DNA of 9,418 nt from Holophagales bacterium UBA5066 (GTDB taxonomy: Bacteria > Acidobacteriota > Thermoanaerobaculia > UBA5066), in assembly GCA_002414905.1 (NCBI GenBank), contig DIAY01000054.1, forward strand, positions 31,135 to 40,552, in the 5' to 3' direction. Under the pieces are notes generated by a model that worked only from the letters and a program-made list of their open reading frames with translations, made no database searches and had not been told where the DNA came from. Positions within the stretch are counted from its first letter, which is position 1. Every line of letters starts with the position of its first letter. Position numbers and translations under genes: made by a program. Positions 1 through 6,973 of the stretch are shown in pieces.

Positions 1-1079
1 AGGATCCCGCCGACGACGCGGGCGTTCTCGACGAGCTTCTCCTCCTCGATGATCTCCAGGAACTTCCGGGCCCGCACCATGTCGACGAGGTTGCCTCCCC
101 AGGTCGAGTTGATGCGGGACGAGACGCTGAAGACGTTCTCGGCCTCGTCGAAGATCCTCTCGTTGGAGGCGAAGCCGCAGACCTGCATCTTCTTGCCGAA
201 CGCGAAGAGGTCGGGAACGACCCCGACGGTCTGGAAACCCCACATCTGCCCGGTGAGGCCGATACCGGTCTGCACCTCGTCGAAGATGAGGAGCATCTCG
301 TTCTCGTCGCAGAGCTGGCGCAGCGCGGCCAGGAACTCGGGACGGAAGTGGTTGTCGCCCCCCTCGGCCTGGATCGGCTCGATGATGAGGGCCGCCACGT
401 CGTCGCGGTTCTGGACGAGGGCCTGCTTCACCTGTGCGAGCGCGAGCTCCTCGACCTTCTTCACGCGCTCGATCTCCGCCCCGTCGACGGGGAAGCGGAG
501 CTTCGGGTTGACGATGCGCGGCCACGGGAACTTCGGGAAGTACATCGTCTTGCGCGGGTCGGCGGTGTTCGTCAGGGAGAGGGTGTAGCCGGTCCGCCCG
601 TGGAAGGCCTGCTCGAAGTGGATGATCTGCTGCCCCACCTCCCGCCGGTACCCCTTCCGGAAGTTCTTGCGCACCTTCCAGTCGAAGGCGGCCTTCAGCG
701 CGTTCTCGACGCCGACCGAGCCCCCCTCGACGAAGAAGAGGTGCGAGGCGTGGCTCGGCGGAACGGCGACCCGCGCGAACGTCTCGACGAACCGGGCCAT
801 CTCCTGCGTGTAGATGTCGCTGTTGGCGGGCTTGGTGAGGGCGGCCCGGTGCAGCTCCTCGAGGAAGGCGGGTTCCTTCAGCTTCGGGTGGTTGTAGCCG
901 ATGGGAATCGTCGCGAAGTGCGAGAAGAGGTCGAGGACCTCGACGTCGTGGAGGCTGTCGTAGATGACGCTGCCCCGGGAGCGGTCGAGGTCCATGACGA
1001 CGTGGTAGCCGTCCACGAGCATGTGACGCCCGAGCGCGTCGAGGACGTTTTCCGGGGCGATCTGGTTGGCGGTCGACAT
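1..1079 (-). CDS. lat: L-lysine 6-aminotransferase (lysine epsilon-transaminase), 3'-truncated by window edge
   Basis: This is a PLP-dependent class III aminotransferase that moves the epsilon-amino group of L-lysine to 2-oxoglutarate, giving 2-aminoadipate 6-semialdehyde (which cyclises to piperideine-6-carboxylate) and glutamate, the first step of one lysine-degradation route. About 359 residues are visible; remembered Lat proteins such as that of Mycobacterium tuberculosis are near 450, so roughly the last 90 are outside the window. Visible signatures are LGRHMLVDG (16-24), FFVEGGSVGVENALKAAFDW (115-134), AFHGRTGYTLSLTNT (158-172), the cofactor aspartate in IFDEVQTG (D267), the expected Schiff-base lysine in FGKKMQVCG (K296) and INSTWGGNLVDMVRAR (323-338). 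These segments match Lat specifically, rather than ornithine or GABA transaminases. The ATG at 1079 is the only in-frame start that fits, but it has just a G-rich tract as ribosome-binding site; a much better site upstream is out of frame (see the 1101-1107 entry). It is separated by 82 bases from the GGDEF gene and is functionally unrelated to the Bat genes. Confidence 0.93.
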   Translation of the reverse strand, partial: MSTANQIAPENVLDALGRHMLVDGYHVVMDLDRSRGSVIYDSLHDVEVLDLFSHFATIPIGYNHPKLKEPAFLEELHRAALTKPANSDIYTQEMARFVETFARVAVPPSHASHLFFVEGGSVGVENALKAAFDWKVRKNFRKGYRREVGQQIIHFEQAFHGRTGYTLSLTNTADPRKTMYFPKFPWPRIVNPKLRFPVDGAEIERVKKVEELALAQVKQALVQNRDDVAALIIEPIQAEGGDNHFRPEFLAALRQLCDENEMLLIFDEVQTGIGLTGQMWGFQTVGVVPDLFAFGKKMQVCGFASNERIFDEAENVFSVSSRINSTWGGNLVDMVRARKFLEIIEEEKLVENARVVGGI

Positions 1080-1083
1080 GATT

Positions 1084-1092
1084 CCCCCCCCC
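1084..1092 (-). repeat. Mononucleotide run of nine G (C on + strand) at the lat start
   Basis: Nine consecutive C on the plus strand read as nine G in the transcript, immediately before GAATC-like sequence and the in-frame lat ATG (the run is followed by AATC then ATG). Runs of this length are prone to slippage in vivo and to miscalling in sequencing. A length of 10 or 7 would join the ATG at 1096 to the lat frame; a length of 9 does not. Confidence 0.9.
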
Positions 1093-1100
1093 GCATCGCG

Positions 1101-1107
1101 TCCTCCT
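1101..1107 (-). promoter_or_regulatory. Strong Shine-Dalgarno (AGGAGGA) upstream of lat, paired with an out-of-frame ATG
   Basis: On the minus strand AGGAGG ends 5 bases before an ATG at 1096-1094, which is ideal spacing. That ATG is 17 bases upstream of the lat ATG at 1079, so it is not in the lat frame; reading from it hits a stop at 878 after about 72 codons with no recognisable protein. AGGAGG is 22 bases from the in-frame ATG, too far to serve it directly. The nine-G run between the two ATGs (1084-1092) accounts for the frame difference. Confidence 0.7.
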
Positions 1108-1161
1108 GACGAGGGCGCAAAGGATCATGTTAGCAGGGGAGGCGGGCGCCGTCGGAAGCGG

Positions 1162-2313
1162 TCAGGTCTTCAGCAGGACGCTCGAGAACGAGGGCGGTCC
1201 GCTCTCGCGGCGGGCGCTGACGACGCAGTTCTTCCCCGCGTCCTTGGCGTGGTAGAGGGCGGCGTCCGCCTTCTTCAGGAGCTCGTTCTTCTGTTCGCTC
1301 GGAGGGCGCCCGGGGGTGCAGTGCCGACGGTAGGAGGCGACGCCGAGCGACATCGTGATGACGCCCTTAAGCTTCAGCGCCGGTTCACCGGGGCCGATCG
1401 CCATCGGCAGGAACGTCCACTCCTGAATCGCGGCCCGGATCCGCTCGGCGATCTCCATCCCCTGCTGAAGGCTGCAATCGAGGAGGATCACGGTGAATTC
1501 GTCTCCTCCGTACCGGCATGGAAGCGACGTCGTCGCGGCGAGCTGACGCTGGAGGACGAACGCGACCTCCCTGAGAATCTGGCTCCCGGCCAGGTGTCCG
1601 TGCTCGTCGTTGACGGACTTCAGATGATCGCAGTCGAGGAACAGGAGAGTGAGGTCTTCGTCGGGCCTGCTGGCCAGGCGGTCGATCTCCTGCTGGAGCT
1701 TCTTGTGGAAGTAGCGGTCGTTGTAGAGCGAGGTCAGCGAGTCGCGCCGCGCCACCTCCCGGGCTCGGCGTTCGTCGAGCAGGTTCTGCAGGGCGAGGGA
1801 GAGGGTGTCGCCAAAGAGGGCCATCAGCCGCTCGTCCCGTTCGTCGAAGGCCCCTTCGCGCTGGTTGACCAGGACGAGGGAGCCGCAGACGTGCGACTCG
1901 ATGATGACCGGGACGCCGAGGGCCGACCGGACCGGCGAGGCGAAAGCCTGGTCGGCTTCGAGCGAGAGGGCGCGCGCCCCCTTGACCTCGTTCACGGCCG
2001 TTCGCTCGCCGCGCGCGTAGGTGAAGCCGGCGATCCCGTCGACCGGACGCACGCTCACGCCGACGGCGGCGTCGCGAAAGGCCCCGGCGGTGGCGACGAC
2101 GGTCAGCACGTTACGGGAGCGGTCGTCCTCCTTGGCGATGGGGTCGTCGAGGAGGAGGACGGCCGCTTCCGCCGGGACGAAGTCGAGCGCCTTCTTGACG
2201 AGGGTCATGAGGAACCGCTCGGGAGCGGTCCCGCTCGTCTCGTCGAGGAGGCGGTGGCGCTCCATGAAGCGCGCGAGCTTCGCCGGCGGCAGGACCCGCG
2301 AAGGGACGGTCAC
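1162..2313 (-). CDS. GAF-GGDEF protein, probable diguanylate cyclase
   Basis: A 383-residue soluble protein with no signal peptide or membrane segment. Residues about 30-175 look like a GAF-type sensor domain, with GVSVRPVDGIAGFTYARGE and a typical ending in GVPVI-CGSLVLVNQREGAFDERDERLMALFG. A helical linker (about 170-190) leads to RRDSLTSLYNDRYF, the usual entry to a GGDEF domain. LDCDHLKSVND (226-236) supplies the metal-binding aspartate (D227), and the catalytic loop is an exact GGDEF at 269-273, so the protein is predicted to make cyclic di-GMP from two GTP. The RxxD inhibitory site expected nine to six residues before GGDEF is absent (ATTS there), so product inhibition of the usual kind is not expected. 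The start is a GTG at 2313, 9 bases after the batD stop, without a clear ribosome-binding site; translation may be coupled to batD. A shorter start at the Met of MERH (residue 17) is possible. The GAF ligand cannot be told from sequence. Confidence 0.88.
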   Translation of the reverse strand: MTVPSRVLPPAKLARFMERHRLLDETSGTAPERFLMTLVKKALDFVPAEAAVLLLDDPIAKEDDRSRNVLTVVATAGAFRDAAVGVSVRPVDGIAGFTYARGERTAVNEVKGARALSLEADQAFASPVRSALGVPVIIESHVCGSLVLVNQREGAFDERDERLMALFGDTLSLALQNLLDERRAREVARRDSLTSLYNDRYFHKKLQQEIDRLASRPDEDLTLLFLDCDHLKSVNDEHGHLAGSQILREVAFVLQRQLAATTSLPCRYGGDEFTVILLDCSLQQGMEIAERIRAAIQEWTFLPMAIGPGEPALKLKGVITMSLGVASYRRHCTPGRPPSEQKNELLKKADAALYHAKDAGKNCVVSARRESGPPSFSSVLLKT

Positions 2314-2322
2314 GTTCTGATT

Positions 2323-4173
2323 CTAGGCGTGTCCGGAACCGCGGACCCGGCCGAGGACGGCGCGGGTCTTCGACCGCAGCCGGGCGATCTCGTCGGCGTA
2401 GTCCCCGAGCTGGGGGGCGAACCGCAGAAAGTCGGCCTGAGAGAGGAGCTGCCGGAGCTCTTCTCGCAGAGCCGGGGGAACGCCACGCTCCGCGAGGTCG
2501 TCGAGGAGGGCGGAAACCGGGGTGGTCTCGGATACGCCCGTCCGGCGGGCCAGGTGCTCACGGACCGCCCGTTCGACTCTGGCCACCGCCCGCTCCTTGG
2601 TCTCGCCCGGCTCGGCGGCGAGCAGGGTGCCCAGCCGGCCGAGGGAGTGCGCCCGTCGCCGAAGCGCCCAGGCCGCTCCTCCGGTCGCCACGAGGAGGCC
2701 GGGTACGGCGAGGAGGACCCAGAGAGGAATAGCAATCGTCCTGCGGGCAAGGTCGCGTGCCGAGGGTGGAGGCGTGGGAGCGTGGGGGGCGCCCGGGAGC
2801 ATCGTCGACGCCTCGGAGGCGTTTGCGGTCACTTCGGGGACGGTTGGCGTCATCCTCGCGGACGCGACCGCTAGCGGCGCAGCCTCCTCGACGGTGAGGG
2901 TGATCGGTCCGCTGCTCTTCACGACGAGCTTCTTCTCTGCGGTGTCGAAGACCTCGAGGGAGACGGGGGGAATGACGAGGGATCCGGGTTCGGACGGGAC
3001 CACGACGAAATCCCATTCGGCGCTCGTTCCCCCCTTCGCCGCGCCCCGAGCGGGGAGAGTGCGGGAGGAGGGGGGATAGACCTTGACTCCGGGAATCGAG
3101 AGGTGCGGCGCTTCCGTCGCGGTCCTGAGGTTCCCGCTTCCCGCGAGGCGAAGCTTCAGCGTCACCGCCTCTCCGGCGGGAATGGTCTTCCGGTCGACGG
3201 TTGCGGTGAGACCGAACTGACCGACGGGGCCCTTGAAATCGGGTCGCCCGGGGATCGGGAGGATCTTCAAGGTCAGCGTCTTCGTCTCCCGCTCGAGGAC
3301 CCGCGGCCGAAGCATGGCGAAGGGATCGCCGAAGGGGTCCATCGCCGCGCGAACGCCGATCCGGATCTTCGCGGGAGGAATCGTCACGGAGCCCGGCGTC
3401 AGGCCCGAGACCGCCTTCTTCAGGATCGTGAAGCGGGCGACGGGACGCCCTTCCCAGGTGTCGCGGTGCGGTGTCGGGCGCTCGGGGCGCTCCAGGTCCT
3501 CGGCCCAGAGGCCGGGGAACTGAGGTGCTTCGACGTACTCGATCCCCTGGACCTCGGCCTGCGTGACGAGGTCGTAGGTGATCGTCACTTCCTCACCGAC
3601 GAAGGACGCTTCCTTGCTGGGGGTGGCGATGAAGACGAGGATCGGGTCTTCTGCGGGAAAGTCGCGCTCGGCCCCGGCGCGACGGTCTCTGCTCCTCGGC
3701 GCCGTCCGGCCGAACGGGTCTTCGTCGGTGATCCCGGGGCCCGGACCGGCGCCGGCGGCCCGGCGCGCCGTCCCGACCTCCAGGAGGTAGGCGCCCGCCT
3801 TCACGTCCTTGTCGCCGACCTTGAACGTCGTCTCGCCGATTTCCGCCGGACCTGGTCCGGAGGGCTGGAGGAAGTACGTGAGGCTCGCCTGCCGCATGAC
3901 CTGGCCGTTGTAGAAGCTGATCTGCGTGGAGGTGTCCGGGCCCCGGAGGACGACGAGATTCTTCAGCGGCAGCGTGGCCGGGGCGCGGAGGTTCCCTCCG
4001 ACGCCGGGGCCGGTGAACGAGAAGGTCAGCCGCACGACGTCGTCCGCTGCGGGGCGCGGGTTGTCGACGATGACCCGAACCTCGGGCTCCTCCTGCACGG
4101 CGGAGATCGTTGCCGGAAGGAGGGAGAGGACCGCGGCGACGAGGAAGACGGGCACCCGGCCGGGGCGGCGCAT
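2323..4173 (-). CDS. batD: BatD family membrane protein (aerotolerance operon)
   Basis: A 616-residue protein with a signal peptide (residues 1 to about 25: MRRPGR, hydrophobic core, then ATISA), a large extracytoplasmic beta-rich region (about 30-470), one membrane segment (about 479-504) followed by RRR, and a cytoplasmic helical tail (about 510-616). The N-terminal part has the BatD pattern: RVIVDNPRPAADDVVRLTFSF, then NLVVLRGPDTSTQISFYNG and a tyrosine-rich strand ending in QPSGPGPAEIGETTFKVG. Later FVGEEVTITYDLV and IPAGEAVTLKLRLAGSGNL look like repeated immunoglobulin-like strands. In Bat systems this protein is thought to be a periplasm-facing partner of the BatA/BatB vWA proteins; its biochemical activity is unknown. 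The frame stays open far upstream, but the ATG at 4173 is chosen because it has GGGAGGG 7 bases before it, begins the signal peptide and overlaps the batB-C stop by one base (TGATG). A Pro/Ala-rich stretch (about 457-471) precedes the membrane segment. Confidence 0.88.
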   Translation of the reverse strand: MRRPGRVPVFLVAAVLSLLPATISAVQEEPEVRVIVDNPRPAADDVVRLTFSFTGPGVGGNLRAPATLPLKNLVVLRGPDTSTQISFYNGQVMRQASLTYFLQPSGPGPAEIGETTFKVGDKDVKAGAYLLEVGTARRAAGAGPGPGITDEDPFGRTAPRSRDRRAGAERDFPAEDPILVFIATPSKEASFVGEEVTITYDLVTQAEVQGIEYVEAPQFPGLWAEDLERPERPTPHRDTWEGRPVARFTILKKAVSGLTPGSVTIPPAKIRIGVRAAMDPFGDPFAMLRPRVLERETKTLTLKILPIPGRPDFKGPVGQFGLTATVDRKTIPAGEAVTLKLRLAGSGNLRTATEAPHLSIPGVKVYPPSSRTLPARGAAKGGTSAEWDFVVVPSEPGSLVIPPVSLEVFDTAEKKLVVKSSGPITLTVEEAAPLAVASARMTPTVPEVTANASEASTMLPGAPHAPTPPPSARDLARRTIAIPLWVLLAVPGLLVATGGAAWALRRRAHSLGRLGTLLAAEPGETKERAVARVERAVREHLARRTGVSETTPVSALLDDLAERGVPPALREELRQLLSQADFLRFAPQLGDYADEIARLRSKTRAVLGRVRGSGHA

Positions 4174-5933
4174 CACCAGTCCCTCCCGGAACGCCGCTGT
4201 TTCTTCTGCTCGGCGACCTTCTTGCGCTGTTCTTCGAGATCGTTCCGGGCGATGGCCTGGAGGAGCTGCTCGGCCTTGTCGCGGCTCATCTTCGCCTTCT
4301 TCTCGAAGTCGTCCTTCTTCGGCGGCGGCGGTCCGTCCTTCTGCTGCTTCTGCTGCTGTTGCTGCTTCTGATGCTCGAGCCGCCGGAGGGCCAGTTCGTA
4401 GTTCCAGGCCGCGTCGGCCTCGCCGGGTCGTGCCCGCAGCGCGTCTCGGTACGCCGCCGCGGCGGCCTCCCACTGCTGGCCGGAGAGGAAGACGTTGCCG
4501 GAGTTGAAGGAGGCGTCGGCGGCGAGGTCGCCTCGCGAGGCTCCCTTCGCCTTCTTCAGCGCCGCGAGGGCCTCCTCGCCCCGGCCCGCAAGAGCGAGGG
4601 CGGTCCCGAGGTTGTAGGCCCCCTCGGGGTCTTTCGGAGCGAGCGCCGCTTGCCGCGTGAAGTGGTCGATGGCCTCCTCCACGCGCTTTTCCTCGAGCGC
4701 CTTCTTCCCGGCGATCGCCTCGCCGCGGGCGGTGATGAAGGGGGGGTGCGAGAGGATCCGCTCCTTCAGGGAGGCCGGCGCCGGAGGGGCAGGCGGAGGC
4801 GTTGCGGACGCTGCGGCCGGGCCCTGGGCAACGGGGCCGGCCGGCGTCGCCTGCCCGAGGAGCGGTCCGCAGGCCAGCGCGAGCGCGAGCGCCAGAAACC
4901 CGGCGGCGGCGCCGGGCACCCGCCGCGAGAAGGATCCGAGAGGGCCGACGAGGATCAGCGCGAGGGCGGCCACCGCGATGCCGAGCGGGATCTGGAACCG
5001 CTCGTGGCGGTTCGTGCCGACGGATTCCGAGAGCGGACGGCGGGCGGCCTTGTCGATCTCCCGGGCGACGCCGTCGAGGTCGGTCCTGCCGGTATGGACG
5101 ATGCTGAAGCTGCCGCCCGTCTCTGCGGCGAGGCGGCGCATGAGCCCGGGGTCGGGGCGCGAGAGCACGGGCGCCCCGTCCGCCGTCTTGAAGCCCATGG
5201 GCCTGCCGGTGACGTCGACCTCGGGAACGGGCGCGCCGCGCCCCTCGGTCCCGACGAAGACGGCGTGAACGACGATCCCTTCGCTCTTCGCCTTCGCGAT
5301 CGCCTCGTCCACGCCTCCCTCGAGGTCCTCGCCGTCGGAGAGGACGACCACCTGCCGGCCGGCCGACGTGCCCGGCGGCATCAGCTCGGCGGCGGCGGAG
5401 AGTCCGGCGGCGAGTGAGGTGCCGGGGAGCGTACCGATCCCCGGCTCGAGCGCCTCGAGGAAAAGGGCGACGGCGGCGGAGTCGAGCGTGAGCGGGACGA
5501 GGACCTGCGCCTCTCCCTCGCAGCCGACGAGGGCGAGGCGGTCGCCCGGGAGCTTCTCCACGAGGGAGAGCGCCGCCTGGCGCGCCAGGACGAAGCGGGA
5601 CGGAGTGACGTCGGTCGCGCGCATGGAAGCGGAGGTGTCGAGGACGATCGCGACGTCGGCTCCTCGACGCTCCACCGTCTCCGTGATGAGGCCCCAGCGC
5701 GGGCGGGCGAGCGCGAGCCCCGTGCCGAGGACGACGAGCACCGCGAGCGCCGCCGCCAGCGGCGTCCAGCGGTCGCGCGAGAGGAGCCCAGCCTTCTCCG
5801 CCAGAGCGGGGGACACGAGCCCCTCGCGGCGACCTCGATTGCGGCGGGCCGAGAGCCACCCGGCCGCACCGGTGAGGAGCGCGGCCGCCAGCGTGGCGCC
5901 GAGCCAGAAGGGAGTGAGGAAGAGGTCCTTCAT
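4173..5933 (-). CDS. batB: BatB-BatC fusion: membrane-anchored vWA domain plus periplasmic TPR domain
   Basis: A 586-residue fusion. The BatB half has two N-terminal membrane segments (about 5-27 and 57-76, with a basic loop RRNRGRRE between them), a vWA domain (about 92-295) and a third membrane segment (about 313-333). The metal-binding core is intact: DTSAS (99-103), T172 in LPGTS and D200 in LSDGED. After a basic turn (SFSRR) comes a fourth hydrophobic stretch (341-358, ending LALALAC) and a Pro/Ala linker (362-387). TPR-like repeats follow (about 405-515; AIDHFTRQAALAPKDPEGAYNLGTALALAGRGEEALAALKKA and AAAAYRDALRARPGEADAAWNYELALRRLE read as repeats), matching BatC. The tail is Gln/Lys/Pro-rich and charged. 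Positive-inside reasoning puts both the vWA and TPR domains in the periplasm. The start ATG at 5933 overlaps the batA stop by 4 bases. One oddity is CEG (138-140) where BatA-type domains have FAG. TPR domains suggest it scaffolds Bat partners; a direct function is not known. Confidence 0.88.
   Translation of the reverse strand: MKDLFLTPFWLGATLAAALLTGAAGWLSARRNRGRREGLVSPALAEKAGLLSRDRWTPLAAALAVLVVLGTGLALARPRWGLITETVERRGADVAIVLDTSASMRATDVTPSRFVLARQAALSLVEKLPGDRLALVGCEGEAQVLVPLTLDSAAVALFLEALEPGIGTLPGTSLAAGLSAAAELMPPGTSAGRQVVVLSDGEDLEGGVDEAIAKAKSEGIVVHAVFVGTEGRGAPVPEVDVTGRPMGFKTADGAPVLSRPDPGLMRRLAAETGGSFSIVHTGRTDLDGVAREIDKAARRPLSESVGTNRHERFQIPLGIAVAALALILVGPLGSFSRRVPGAAAGFLALALALACGPLLGQATPAGPVAQGPAAASATPPPAPPAPASLKERILSHPPFITARGEAIAGKKALEEKRVEEAIDHFTRQAALAPKDPEGAYNLGTALALAGRGEEALAALKKAKGASRGDLAADASFNSGNVFLSGQQWEAAAAAYRDALRARPGEADAAWNYELALRRLEHQKQQQQQKQQKDGPPPPKKDDFEKKAKMSRDKAEQLLQAIARNDLEEQRKKVAEQKKQRRSGRDW
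4181..4187 (-). promoter_or_regulatory. Ribosome-binding site for batD
   Basis: GGGAGGG on the minus strand lies 7 bases before the ATG at 4173, inside the last codons of batB-C. It fixes the batD start, which matters because the same frame has no stop for more than 1.6 kb upstream. Confidence 0.7.
4341..4370 (-). repeat. CAG/AAG trinucleotide repeat encoding a Gln/Lys run in BatB-C
   Basis: Ten consecutive codons of CAG, CAA or AAG type encode QKQQQQQKQQ-like sequence (about residues 522-531), followed by a four-proline stretch. It lies between the TPR region and a charged helical tail and is probably a flexible linker. Codon-level repetition makes it a candidate for length variation between strains. 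Confidence 0.75.
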
Positions 5934-6973
5934 CGCGGCGTCACCGGAAAGGCCAGGAGGGCGAGCCCGGCAGCCGCGACGAGGAGCGCGGCTGCGGGGA
6001 TCGCGACGCGCGGGAAGGTCTCGCGCCAGCGTGTGAAGGTCGTCGTCTTGACCTCGGTCTTCTCGAGGCGGTCGATCTCGGCGTACGTCTGCGCGAGGCC
6101 GGCGGGGTCGGTGGCGCGGAAGAAGCGCCCGCCCGTCGTCTCGGCGATCCGGCCCAGGAGCTTCTCGTCGACGTCGACCTGGGCCATCACCCGCCGCTCG
6201 ACGACGCGCCCCGTCTCCGGGTCGCGCACCGGGACAGGAATCTCCACCGGGCCTCCGGCCGTCCCCACTCCGACCGTGTAGACGCGGATTCCGAGCCCCT
6301 TCGCGACGTTCGCGACCGTGTCGGGGTCGATCTCTCCCGCGTTGTTCCCTCCGTCGGTCACGAGGACGATCACCTTGGATTTCGCCTTCGAGGCTCCGAG
6401 CCGCGCGAGCGAATTCCCGAGAGCCATGCCGATCGCCGTGCCGTCTCCCTGGTCGCCGAGCTTCAGCTCCGAGAGTCGGGCCAGGAGCATCGCCCGATCG
6501 GTCGTCAGGGGGACGACCGTCCGGGACCGGCCGGCGAAGGCGATCAGCCCGAGGCGATCCTGCGCTCGCCCCTCGATGAAGGTGCGCGTCGCGGCCTTGG
6601 CGACGAAGAACCGGTTCCTCGGCTTGAAGTCCTCCGCGGCCATGGAACCGGAGGCGTCGAGGGCGACGATGATGTCGACCCCCTCGGTCCAGGATTCGGT
6701 CCGCTCGAGGCCGACCCGCGGGCGGGCGAGGGCGACGACGAGCCCGGCAAAGCCGATGCAGGCGAGGACGAACGGGACGTGCCGGAACCTCACGCGCCAG
6801 CCCGGCCTCACACGCGCCACGAACGCGAGCGTCGGGACGACGAGGGCCGAGTCTCCCCGTTGCTCGCGGATGATCCGCAGGGCGATCGCGACTGGAATGG
6901 CGACGAGGAGCAGGAGGAAGAGGGGGTCGCGGAACGAGAGCCCGGACGGCAGGAGCGATGCGAGAACGCTCAT
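5930..6973 (-). CDS. batA: BatA family vWA membrane protein
   Basis: A 347-residue protein with the usual BatA layout: FRDPLFLLLLVAIPVAIAL (14-32) as the first membrane segment, a basic cytoplasmic loop, a second segment (about 66-84) ending ARPRVG, a vWA domain (about 97-300) and a C-terminal membrane segment (about 322-342). The metal-ion-dependent adhesion site is complete: DASGS (106-110), T179 in GDGTAIG and D207 in LVTDGGNNAG. The ending YAEIDRLEKTEVKTTTFTRW is characteristic of BatA. The vWA domain should face the periplasm and bind a divalent metal, offering a surface for partner proteins. The ATG at 6973 has AAGGGG 8 bases upstream (6982-6987) and overlaps the upstream stop by 4 bases (ATGA); its own stop overlaps batB-C the same way, so translation is likely coupled along the operon. 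BatA and BatB are paralogues; gene order and the separate C-terminus support calling this one BatA. Confidence 0.92.
   Translation of the reverse strand: MSVLASLLPSGLSFRDPLFLLLLVAIPVAIALRIIREQRGDSALVVPTLAFVARVRPGWRVRFRHVPFVLACIGFAGLVVALARPRVGLERTESWTEGVDIIVALDASGSMAAEDFKPRNRFFVAKAATRTFIEGRAQDRLGLIAFAGRSRTVVPLTTDRAMLLARLSELKLGDQGDGTAIGMALGNSLARLGASKAKSKVIVLVTDGGNNAGEIDPDTVANVAKGLGIRVYTVGVGTAGGPVEIPVPVRDPETGRVVERRVMAQVDVDEKLLGRIAETTGGRFFRATDPAGLAQTYAEIDRLEKTEVKTTTFTRWRETFPRVAIPAAALLVAAAGLALLAFPVTPR

Larger units (their letters stand above)
1080..1161. other. Intergenic gap between the GGDEF gene and lat
   Basis: This 82-base gap is the only real intergenic region in the window. It carries the AGGAGG, ATG and nine-G structure listed separately. 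On the minus strand TAACAT around 1128-1133 could be a -10-like element for lat, but I see no convincing -35 partner at the right spacing. No stem-loop followed by a T tract is visible, so I do not call a terminator for the upstream operon. Whether lat has its own promoter is open. Confidence 0.5.

Noticed and set aside
1120..1161. Rho-independent terminator after the GGDEF gene
   Set aside because: There are GC-rich self-complementary bits (GGCGCC) but no clear stem-loop followed by a T run on the minus strand.
1066..2874. Plus-strand open frame of about 600 codons opposite the GGDEF gene and batD
   Set aside because: It is antisense to genes with clear family motifs, has a skewed Arg/Gly/Glu/Asp composition and matches no family I recognise. 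Long antisense frames are expected at this GC content.
3103..5417. Plus-strand open frames of over 400 codons opposite batD and batB-C, including one with a long Leu/Cys run
   Set aside because: They are complementary-strand shadows. The Cys or Leu runs are the reverse complement of the CAG/AAG repeat in batB-C, and no ribosome-binding site or family motif supports them.
4174..5859. Upstream extension of the batD frame to nearly 1,180 codons
   Set aside because: The extension is a third frame of batB-C rich in Arg, Gly, Ala and Pro with no domain signatures. The signal peptide and ribosome-binding site at 4173 mark the true start; the lack of stops reflects high GC.
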